Shown here: in pieces, positions 15,008 to 20,241 of the stretch
Numbering within the stretch: position 1 is the stretch's first letter
Layout: each line of letters opens with the position of its first letter
Source of the DNA: a virus
DNA length: 22,128 nt
IMG/VR virus record: IMGVR_UViG_3300035698_015702
Span: 1 to 22,128 of that record
Strand: one strand, 5' to 3'
Made by a program: the position numbers and the translations under genes
Notes under the pieces: model-generated
The model's database searches: none
Told to the model about the DNA's origin: nothing
What the model saw: the letters and a program-made list of their open reading frames with translations, nothing else

Positions 15008-15935
15008 GCTCCCTGACCCATTGCCGCCATTCGGCATCCCAGTCCGCACTGCGCCGGTTGCGGGCGATGGCCCTGTCCCGGAAAGCCGTGAACCCGTTCG
15101 CGCTGTCATCGCCACTCCACCCGTTCAAGTCCCTTGCTGCATCGACCCACAGCGCTGGCACCGCCTCGATGTGCCCCGGCCATCGTCGCCGCACCGCACC
15201 GCCTTCCACCCGCCCCCCTGTCTCCGAAATGGAAAGGGGGCTGGGGGAATGGATATGATTCTCAGAAATATCACAGGAGTCAGAACACATACTCAGAGTC
15301 TCTTTCTTCCCTTCTTCTATCTCTCTCTTACTTCTGTATTGCTTAAGCTGATTTTCGGATCGCCCATTGATTTCATTGGGATTTCCATTGCTGGCGGCGC
15401 AATCATTTGCCAATTGATTGGCCATTGATTGGCCATTGATTGGCAATTGATTGGCAATTGATTGGCCATTGATTGGCAAATCAATGGCCATTGATTGGCC
15501 GTTCGGCACCGCGTCGCCCGATCCACGTCCGGACCCGCCGCGCGCACCGCCGGACGACCCGCCTGCTGCGCCTGTGGACCGACCACCCCGGGCACCCTTG
15601 TCGGACGCCTCCGCACGCACCCTTTCCCGGTCAGCGATCACCTGGTCGGCCAGCGGACAGCGCATCTGCCCCTTGCCGTCGACGTACAGCAGCCCGTGGC
15701 TGATCAGCGATTCCCTGATCCGGTTCCACTTCCTGACCCCGATCATCAGCTGCCCCGCCACGAACTGCGGGTTCGACGGTATGCAGCCGCCATGCTGATG
15801 CACCAGGTCCAGCACCAGCGAAAACGCCGCGCGGACCTCGAAATCCGCGACGCCCGCGACCGCATGCGCCACCATCGCCGGATCCCGCTTGTACCAGCTG
15901 TCTGTCCTGGACCCCGAAACCCCCGCTGCACTCAT
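14646..15935 (-). CDS. DUF1376-type phage replication protein with internal origin-like repeats
   Basis: The ORF is 429 aa. Residues about 12-100 (DSWYKRDPAMVAHAV..., LVLDLVHQHGGCIPSNPQF, RKWNRIRESLISHGLLYVDG) match the winged-helix-like DUF1376/YdaU replication initiator domain. A Gly/Ser linker follows, then the repeat peptide (about 147-176), a Lys/Glu/Ser-rich linker (SKREIEEGKKETLS), and a C-terminal FTAFRDRAIARNRRSADWDAEWRQWVREHDP typical of these proteins' ends (region about 285-315). Beyond about residue 320 the frame is Gly/Ala/Arg-rich and overlaps the next gene, so the natural end is doubtful. GGGAGG precedes the ATG at 15935, which overlaps the upstream stop (ATGA). Confidence 0.75.
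   Translation of the reverse strand: MSAAGVSGSRTDSWYKRDPAMVAHAVAGVADFEVRAAFSLVLDLVHQHGGCIPSNPQFVAGQLMIGVRKWNRIRESLISHGLLYVDGKGQMRCPLADQVIADRERVRAEASDKGARGGRSTGAAGGSSGGARGGSGRGSGDAVPNGQSMAIDLPINGQSIANQLPINGQSMANQLANDCAASNGNPNEINGRSENQLKQYRSKREIEEGKKETLSMCSDSCDISENHIHSPSPLSISETGGRVEGGAVRRRWPGHIEAVPALWVDAARDLNGWSGDDSANGFTAFRDRAIARNRRSADWDAEWRQWVREHDPDGRRRAQGADGGAGDGAGHGAQARGGRPGGGRQERGGDLGEGMHRASLRLVRAERADGGPVADGPAGLHDVLVGGLAGDGRARRGAGCGRGGTAGAGDGAALPGPARRAGPNVAGHG
14948..14973 (-). repeat. 26-bp direct repeat, copy 1
   Basis: Identical over 26 bases to 15979-16004, about 1.03 kb away in the same orientation. In the replication-protein frame both copies encode the peptide DGGAGDGA; in the other frame both give TGVPATAL. 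It lies in the region where the replication ORF overlaps the following gene. Confidence 0.8.
15255..15409. other. AT-rich and purine/pyrimidine-biased tract next to the iterons (candidate unwinding region)
   Basis: This segment is strikingly poorer in G/C than the rest of the window. Bases 15299-15335 are pyrimidine in 35 of 37 positions on the plus strand, interrupted only at 15319 and 15330. It encodes the low-complexity Lys/Glu/Ser linker of the replication protein. Next to iteron-like repeats, an AT-rich tract would serve as the duplex-unwinding element. Confidence 0.5.
15410..15497. repeat. Eight tandem 11-bp repeats (iteron-like) inside the replication gene
   Basis: Consecutive 11-base units are variants of GCCATTGATTG / GCAATTGATTG from 15410 to 15497; the seventh unit (15476-15486) is inverted in part, giving an 18-bp perfect palindrome at 15479-15496 (AATCAATGG CCATTGATT). 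Three units make 33 bp, so the encoded peptide also repeats every 11 residues (QSMANQLPING). Short, turn-length direct repeats inside an initiator gene are the arrangement of the lambda O origin. Confidence 0.85.
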
Positions 15936-16315
15936 GCCCCGTCACCTCCCGACTCCACGTCCTGTTGATCACCCCCAGCAGCGCCGTCGCCGGCACCCCC
16001 GTCCAGCGCCTGCCGCCCGGCATCGGTCAGGGCATCCCCCACCGGTCGCCAGCCGGTCTGCCAGGCCCGCGCCCGCGCCGCATCATCGGCAAACCGCGCC
16101 ATGAACGCCGCCGCCGTCATCCGCCACGCGCCGCAGCCCCATATGGTCTCGATCCATCGCGCCTGCGTGCAGGCCGTCCTGACCCGCCGCTCGGCCATTG
16201 ATTCCCGCCGCCCCGACACCCGGTGGTCCGGCCGCATCCGCACCCCGACCGCCGCGTCGCGAATCCCGACCAGCAACCGCCGCCGCTCCGCCGTCACCAC
16301 CTTGGCCGCCACCAC
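15932..16315 (-). CDS. Hypothetical phage protein, start uncertain
   Basis: The frame encodes about 127 aa from a GTG at 16315, with further starts at 16312 and an ATG at 16198 (MAERRVRTACTQ). The middle part, ARWIETIWGCGAWRMTAAAFMARFADDAARARAWQTGW, looks like a helical pair (residues about 60-100, described as a region) and is plausibly DNA-binding. The end is Gly/Asp/Gln-rich low complexity and holds the 26-bp repeat. No family recognised. An AGGAAG lies immediately upstream of 16315, too close for that start and better placed for a GTG slightly downstream. The stop overlaps the replication gene start (ATGA). Confidence 0.5.
   Translation of the reverse strand: MVAAKVVTAERRRLLVGIRDAAVGVRMRPDHRVSGRRESMAERRVRTACTQARWIETIWGCGAWRMTAAAFMARFADDAARARAWQTGWRPVGDALTDAGRQALDGGAGDGAAGGDQQDVESGGDGA
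15979..16004 (-). repeat. 26-bp direct repeat, copy 2
   Basis: Second copy, at the 3' end of the gene preceding the replication gene. Encodes DGGAGDGA near that protein's C-terminus. Confidence 0.8.
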
Positions 16316-16332
16316 CTTCCTGTGCCCAGACC

Positions 16333-16392
16333 TCACCCGCCGCCTCCGTTGCCGTCGAAGATGCCCAGCCCGTCCATGTCCGCGCCCGTCAT
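16333..16392 (-). CDS. Possible 19-aa peptide gene
   Basis: An ATG at 16392 overlaps the stop of the DNA methyltransferase (ATGA) and opens a 19-codon frame (MTGADMDGLGIFDGNGGGG) ending at 16333. It neatly fills the gap before the next gene. The junction is the same as at neighbouring genes, but the ORF is too short to judge by composition. It may instead simply allow ribosomes to reach the next start. Confidence 0.3.
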   Translation of the reverse strand: MTGADMDGLGIFDGNGGGG

Positions 16393-17096
16393 GCCCCGAC
16401 CTCCGCAACCGGAACGCCGGTCGCCCGTTGGTCATTCGGGTAGTCGCCGGGCCGTTCAAGCGCCTTGCGGCAGGGCGGAATCCAGACGCAGCGGGCGGAA
16501 CGGTCGACGCGGACGAAGTCATGCCCCGGCCAGACCAGCCAGGAATAGCTGGTCGCGCTGCTGCCCGTGCCGGACAGCCGCCCCCTGAACATCGGCACCC
16601 GCTCCACGAACGGCGCCACGATCAGCGGCGGCCGGTCGCGGAACAGCCCGCGATAGCGCCCGACCCCCTCCAGGAAACTGGTGCGCACCAGCATCGCCAC
16701 GGCCTGGCTGGCCACGTCGCAGGCCCGCGCGATAAACTGTTCGGCCAGCCGGAACGGCGGGTTCGTGATGATGAAATGCGGCCCCGGCAGGGCCTCGACC
16801 TCCGCCGGCAGGAACGGCAGCAGGAAATCATGCACCCGACCATGGCCATGGTCGTGCACGTCGGTGCCGATCACCGAGCCGAAATACTCCGACAGTGGCC
16901 GGCGCATGTGATCGCTGCCGCAGGCCGGTTCCCATGCCACCGCCCGGCGCAGCTGATCGCGCCGCCAGCCCTGGCCGATCAGCACATGTTCGCACAGTGC
17001 CCGCGTCGCCCAGGGTGGCGTCGGGAAATAGTCCAGGCTGTCGTGCGGTTCCGACCGCTGCGCCATTACAGCCGATGACCGGTTGCCGCCGCTCAT
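16389..17096 (-). CDS. Adenine-type DNA methyltransferase
   Basis: This 235-aa protein has SLDYFPTPPWATRAL (residues about 20-34), motif I-like AWEPACGSDHM (53-63), and motif IV FIITNPPFRLAEQFI (about 107-121), the order of phage amino-methyltransferases that modify N6 of adenine. The C-terminal part (FVRVDRSARCVW, IPPCRKALERPGDYP) is small; no clear target-recognition domain is visible. It would methylate phage or host DNA to avoid restriction or alter regulation. Placed immediately after a GcrA-like gene (ATGA overlap at 17093-17096), which is suggestive because host GcrA senses adenine-methylated promoters. The recognition sequence cannot be read. Confidence 0.85.
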   Translation of the reverse strand: MSGGNRSSAVMAQRSEPHDSLDYFPTPPWATRALCEHVLIGQGWRRDQLRRAVAWEPACGSDHMRRPLSEYFGSVIGTDVHDHGHGRVHDFLLPFLPAEVEALPGPHFIITNPPFRLAEQFIARACDVASQAVAMLVRTSFLEGVGRYRGLFRDRPPLIVAPFVERVPMFRGRLSGTGSSATSYSWLVWPGHDFVRVDRSARCVWIPPCRKALERPGDYPNDQRATGVPVAEVGA

Positions 17097-17659
17097 GCCC
17101 CGTCATCCCCGGCCCACGCCGTCGGGCGGGCGGCGCGCCTGGCATGGGCGACGCAATAGGTCCGCACCAGCCAGGCAGTGAAGCCGCCCGCCGGGGCCGA
17201 AACGCCCTTGATTCGCGCCGCCACCCGCCGCCCGCAGAACCCGAAGTCCGCGTCGCCGACAAGCCCGATCGGCCATTGGCATTCCCGCCCGTGCGGGGGC
17301 GCTTCCGCGCCCGGCCAATGCACCTTGTCATCCGGCCACGGGTCGCCAGCCTGGTGCCCGGCGGGCGGTGGCGCCATCACCTTGGTCGCCGCCGAGCGCG
17401 GCCGCGCCTTCGCCGGTGCTGAAGCCAGCCGCTGCGCCGCCGCGCGCCGTTCCGCCGCCCGCGCCGCTGTCGGGGTTGCCCGTGGCGGCCCGATGCTGAT
17501 ACCCCGGCGGTGCGCTTGGCCCAGCACCGCCGCCCGGCTGAAGTCCCGCCCGAACTGGTCCGTCAACAGCGTGGCGATGCCCGATGCCGACAGCTGCTCG
17601 TCAGCCGCCAGTTCACCCAGCCGGGCCTGTTCGGCCCGTGACCATTCCGCGCCCTTCAC
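17093..17659 (-). CDS. GcrA-like cell-cycle regulator
   Basis: This 188-aa protein begins MKGAEWSRAEQARLGELAAD and continues with an HTH pattern (SASGIATLLTDQFGRDFSRAAVLGQAHRRG, region about 22-52). It ends with CQWPIGLVGDADFGFCGRRVA and AWLVRTYCVAHARRA. The N-terminal W-S...L..L...G.S...IA..L...F..R.AV..K.HR.G and the C-terminal CxWPIG...FxFCG...YC..H are the GcrA hallmarks. Host GcrA works with sigma70 RNA polymerase at methylated promoters. The GTG at 17659 is chosen because it overlaps the upstream stop (GTGA) and has GGGGG 7 bases before it; GTG 17665 is possible. The middle linker is Ala/Arg/Pro-rich. Confidence 0.85.
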   Translation of the reverse strand: MKGAEWSRAEQARLGELAADEQLSASGIATLLTDQFGRDFSRAAVLGQAHRRGISIGPPRATPTAARAAERRAAAQRLASAPAKARPRSAATKVMAPPPAGHQAGDPWPDDKVHWPGAEAPPHGRECQWPIGLVGDADFGFCGRRVAARIKGVSAPAGGFTAWLVRTYCVAHARRAARPTAWAGDDGA

Positions 17660-18195
17660 AGCCACGCCCCCAGGTCCAGCCCGGCAAGCTGCACCACGCC
17701 TTCGGCGGCGATACCGCCGCTGCTGCCGGTACGGCAGCCGTCGCACATGCGATGGTGTGGCCCCTCCGACACGAAGCCGGCGCCGCAGGTCAGGCAGTGC
17801 CGCATCCTGGCCATGAACCGCCACGGCCCGACGACAATGCCCTCGCCCTGGCGGATGCGTTCCAGTTCCTTGCGCGTCGCGCCCACCAGCCGCCCGATCT
17901 CCGCCGCCGCCTGCTCGACCGTCCGGCCCTGCTCGTCAACCAGCTGCAACAGCCGACCCCGCTCCGGCGGCGTCCACGGCGCGTGGCCCAGCACCGCCAC
18001 CGGCGGCACCTCGTCGCGGCGCGCGGTGCCGCGCAGCTTCACCAGCTTGCGGCTGGCAACGCCCCGGCTGACCGCCACCCCGTGCCGCTCCGTCAGCAGC
18101 CGCGCACAGGCCGCCAGATCCTCGCCCTGGTTCAGCCAGGCGATGAAGTCATCCACCATGGCCGCCGTCCACCGCACCGGGCCCGGCATCGTCAC
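17656..18195 (-). CDS. Two-HTH regulator with C-terminal zinc ribbon
   Basis: This 179-aa protein has two similar N-terminal HTH-like units: RWTAAMVDDFIAWLNQGEDL...SRGVASRKLVKL (residues about 8-54) and PWTPPERGRLLQLVDEQGRT...LVGATRKELERI (about 73-114). Both open with an R/P-W-T motif as in GcrA/Myb-like domains. A zinc ribbon follows, with Cys134, Cys137, Cys151 and Cys154 (CLTCG...CDGC). I infer a DNA-binding transcription factor; the exact family is not recognised. The GTG at 18195 overlaps the DUF2303 stop (GTGA); ATG 18189 is the alternative. Its start region is duplicated, inverted, at 20131-20166. Confidence 0.65.
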   Translation of the reverse strand: MTMPGPVRWTAAMVDDFIAWLNQGEDLAACARLLTERHGVAVSRGVASRKLVKLRGTARRDEVPPVAVLGHAPWTPPERGRLLQLVDEQGRTVEQAAAEIGRLVGATRKELERIRQGEGIVVGPWRFMARMRHCLTCGAGFVSEGPHHRMCDGCRTGSSGGIAAEGVVQLAGLDLGAWL

Positions 18196-18204
18196 GCGGG
18201 CGCG
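18169..18204 (-). repeat. 36-bp inverted duplicate, copy in the zinc-ribbon regulator start region
   Basis: Read on the minus strand, these 36 bases are identical to 20131-20166 on the plus strand. They cover the DUF2303 stop, the GTG/ATG start codons and the first codons (MPGPVRW) of the regulator gene. Flanking bases are only partly similar. Confidence 0.9.
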
Positions 18205-19139
18205 CCGTAGAAAAGCAGCAGCCCGGTTTCCTTTGCCACCGCCGCCGCCGCATCCCGCACTGCCGTGTCCAACACCTTGCAGGCGTCATGCATCAGAAAC
18301 GACCAGGCGATCTTGCCGCCGGACTGCGTGCGATATCGCAGCCGCACGAAGATCGGCACCGGCACCCCCTGCTCGAACACCGGTATGTTGATCCGCAGCA
18401 GATTGGGGATCTTAACCGGCGCACCCTTGCCGTCGTGGTGATCTTCCCGCGCGACCAGCGTCGCCTCGCCACTGGAAAGGTCCAGTTTCGTCTGGGTCTC
18501 GGTATTGCTGAAGATCGCCACGCCGCGACTCAGCGCCATCACCGTGTCGGCCCCGGCCAGCTTGCCGCCCAGCGCCTGCACGATCGGCTCCGCCGCAGCC
18601 GTCGGGTCGAACGGCATCACGTCGAGTATGTTGTCCTCCAGAAACCCGGCGAACGTCGGCGCGTCCAGCTGCGCGCCGTTCACCGTCGACCAGATTTTCC
18701 ATTCCTGCGACAGCGGCATGGACCACAGGGCGCGATGATCGCCCCAGTTGGCCGCGGCGGTGTCCGGCTGGCTCGCGTCGGCCAGCCGCACGGCATCGTC
18801 ATAATTGTAGACGCAGATGATGTTGGGGGCCTCCACCCCACCCGCGTTGCAGAACAGCACCGACTGCGGGTTTCGGAACCTGTTGGCGTGGTCGACCAGC
18901 GAGGCGGCGGTATCCAGCCGCGTCGTGCCCACCATCCGCTCCGGCCTGACCCGCCATTCATCGGCGAACGCCCGCAAGGATTCCGCGATGATGCCATCGG
19001 GCCCGGGGCGCAGCATCAAGGGGAAATTGCGCGGCAGCCCGACCTTCACACCGGGAATGTCGATGACCGCAGCCCCGTGCAGTTTCCGCATCTCGGCGAT
19101 GATCTCGCCCGCTTCTGTCCCGTGAATGTCCTTGTCCAT
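18192..19139 (-). CDS. DUF2303 family phage protein
   Basis: This 315-aa protein matches the DUF2303 (YfdQ-type) family: an N-terminal GVKVGLPRNFPLMLRPG, MVGTTRLDTAASLVDHANRFRN, the central VYNYDD and NWGDHRALWSMPLSQEWKIW, FAGFLEDNILDV, and a C-terminal NLLRINIPVFEQGVP...RLRYRTQSGGKIAWSF. The family is common in early regions of phages of Gram-negative bacteria, often beside recombination genes; its biochemical role is not known. The start ATG at 19139 follows immediately after the upstream TAG. It overlaps the next gene by 4 bases (GTGA). Confidence 0.88.
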   Translation of the reverse strand: MDKDIHGTEAGEIIAEMRKLHGAAVIDIPGVKVGLPRNFPLMLRPGPDGIIAESLRAFADEWRVRPERMVGTTRLDTAASLVDHANRFRNPQSVLFCNAGGVEAPNIICVYNYDDAVRLADASQPDTAAANWGDHRALWSMPLSQEWKIWSTVNGAQLDAPTFAGFLEDNILDVMPFDPTAAAEPIVQALGGKLAGADTVMALSRGVAIFSNTETQTKLDLSSGEATLVAREDHHDGKGAPVKIPNLLRINIPVFEQGVPVPIFVRLRYRTQSGGKIAWSFLMHDACKVLDTAVRDAAAAVAKETGLLLFYGAPA

Positions 19140-19562
19140 CTATGCGTCCCCTCTCTCGCTGGGCGCCTGTGACGCCGGGTGAACCGGGCGCGGCCCGGAA
19201 AACATCTGCATCTGCTTCGGGTTGACCGGGGTCAGCAGGTTCTCGGCGGTCGACCACAGGTAGGCCGTGCCGCGCGGCACCGCAGGAACCACCTTGGTGA
19301 TCGACGGCTTGATCTCGAACGTGCCGCCCTCCAGCTTGATATCCAGCGTCAGGGTCAGCTTCGCCTTGGGCTTCCCGCCGTTGTTCAGCACGTAGGTGGA
19401 CAGCGTCTCGACAATCTCGTGTAGCGCCACCGAAAGGTCGGCATTAAGGTCGCCGTCCTCCAGATGCGCCACGACCTGGTCGAAATATCTGTGCACCGGC
19501 AGCCTGCCGCCGTCGGCAGCAGTGTCGCCGTCCGGCACCGCGGGGTTTCTGTCGTCAGTCAT
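19140..19562 (-). CDS. Small conserved early phage protein (DUF2303 partner)
   Basis: This 140-aa protein has an acidic N-terminus (MTDDRNPAVPDGDTAADGG), then a helix (HRYFDQVVAHLEDGDLNADL), LHEIVETLSTYVLNNGGKPKA, followed by alternating strands KLTLTLDIKLEGGTFEIKPS and a C-terminal PRGTAYLWSTAENLLTPVNPKQMQMF. Proteins of this layout occur directly upstream of DUF2303 genes in related prophages as far as I recall; the function is unknown. GGAGG lies 5 bases before ATG 19562. A second in-frame ATG at 19574 also has GAGGA upstream. The overlap with a 69-aa ORF (ATGA at 19559-19562) favours 19562. Confidence 0.7.
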   Translation of the reverse strand: MTDDRNPAVPDGDTAADGGRLPVHRYFDQVVAHLEDGDLNADLSVALHEIVETLSTYVLNNGGKPKAKLTLTLDIKLEGGTFEIKPSITKVVPAVPRGTAYLWSTAENLLTPVNPKQMQMFSGPRPVHPASQAPSERGDA

Positions 19563-19768
19563 GTGAGCCTCCATCGCTCTGTCCTCCGGTTCAGGGTCGA
19601 AAGGGTGCCGGGGTGCGGCGCGGGCGGTCTGGGGAGGAGAGTCGTCCCGTGCCCGTGGATCATCCCGGGCGGCTGCTGCTCCGGCCTGGGCGAGGGAACC
19701 ACAGGGCACGTCCGGAACGCCGCGCCGGGGCGGGCAGGGGGGTGGCTTAACTGTGCCAGGCCCATCAT
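19559..19768 (-). CDS. Possible 69-aa gene bridging Cro-like and partner genes
   Basis: The frame starts ATGATGGG at 19768, overlapping the Cro-like stop (ATGA), and stops at 19559, overlapping the next start (ATGA). Two perfect tetranucleotide junctions argue that it is real and translationally coupled. The sequence itself (MMGLAQLSHPPARPGAAFRT..., Pro/Arg/His-rich, no clear secondary structure) is not convincing and matches no family I know. It could be a short regulatory protein or a ribosome-passing frame. Confidence 0.4.
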   Translation of the reverse strand: MMGLAQLSHPPARPGAAFRTCPVVPSPRPEQQPPGMIHGHGTTLLPRPPAPHPGTLSTLNRRTERWRLT

Positions 19769-19977
19769 GACGCGTCGCCTTCCGCCGGGCCGATGCCGAA
19801 GAAATCATTCGGCTGCACCGCCCCGTCGGTCAGGTCGTTGATGCGCGTCATCCGCGCCGCCGAGGGCCGCTGCCTGCCGGTACGATACTGGCTCAGGGTC
19901 GTCGGGCTGACGCCCAGCTGTGCCGCCACCCAGGTGCCCTTCAGGCCCCGCTCGTCCATCCATTCCGCCAGTGTCAT
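19765..19977 (-). CDS. Cro/CI-type helix-turn-helix protein
   Basis: This 70-aa protein has a single HTH: LAEWMDERGLKGTWVAAQLGVSPTTLSQYRTGRQRPSAARMTRI, spanning residues about 3-46 (given here as a region), with the recognition helix SPTTLSQYRTG. It lacks a C-terminal dimerisation/autocleavage domain and ends in a short acidic tail, so it is Cro-like rather than a LexA-type repressor. It is the first gene of the leftward operon and faces the divergent promoter region, the expected place for a lysis-lysogeny switch protein. It has no ribosome binding site; the -10-like sequence at 19993-20000 implies a very short leader. Confidence 0.85.
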   Translation of the reverse strand: MTLAEWMDERGLKGTWVAAQLGVSPTTLSQYRTGRQRPSAARMTRINDLTDGAVQPNDFFGIGPAEGDAS

Positions 19978-19985
19978 GACCGTAA

Positions 19986-20030
19986 TTCACATCTTATATA
20001 ATTTTTCCTATACAAAATGAACAACAAAAC
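19986..20030. promoter_or_regulatory. Overlapping divergent promoter-like sequences
   Basis: Rightward: TTCACA (19986-19991), 17 bases, TATACA (20009-20014). Leftward: TATAAG/TATATA at 19993-20000 as a -10, with TTGTTC about 18 bases upstream on the minus strand. The two overlap, so RNA polymerase binding would be mutually exclusive. This block is by far the most A/T-rich stretch near the operon switch point. Confidence 0.55.
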
Positions 20031-20130
20031 CATGGCGAATGCAACAGGTGACTGCAAATTTCCGCGAATGGAATGGTCCCCCCCCACAGGAACCGCGTCG
20101 GACGGCAACCGTATCCGGCATCACCGCCGC

Positions 20131-20166
20131 CGCGCCCGCGTGACGATGCCGGGCCCGGTGCGGTGG
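20131..20166 (+). repeat. 36-bp inverted duplicate, copy in front of the rightward operon
   Basis: Identical to the minus strand of 18169-18204. Here it is followed by codons that keep the copied start (MPGPVRW) open for a few residues and then stop (TGA at about 20183), giving a possible remnant leader peptide of about 13 residues without a ribosome binding site. Confidence 0.9.
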
Positions 20167-20183
20167 CCGTCGCGCAAAATCTG

Positions 20184-20212
20184 TTGACGCTGACTTTCAT
20201 TTGTATTTACAT
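20184..20212 (+). promoter_or_regulatory. Possible promoter for the HD phosphohydrolase operon
   Basis: TTGACG (20184-20189) and TTACAT (20207-20212) are spaced by 17 bases, about 30 bases upstream of the gene at 20242. The -35 matches the consensus in five of six positions; the -10 is weak. The surrounding 20190-20235 stretch is A/T-richer than its flanks. Confidence 0.45.
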
Positions 20213-20241
20213 GATAGTGAATTTTCATGAAAGGCGATGCA

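Noticed and set aside
15410-15497. Tandem repeats as a CRISPR array
   Set aside because: Units are 11 bp and contiguous, without spacers, and lie inside an open reading frame.
16101-17078. 325-aa plus-strand ORF
   Set aside because: Antisense to the DNA methyltransferase with its conserved NPPF motif; no independent support.
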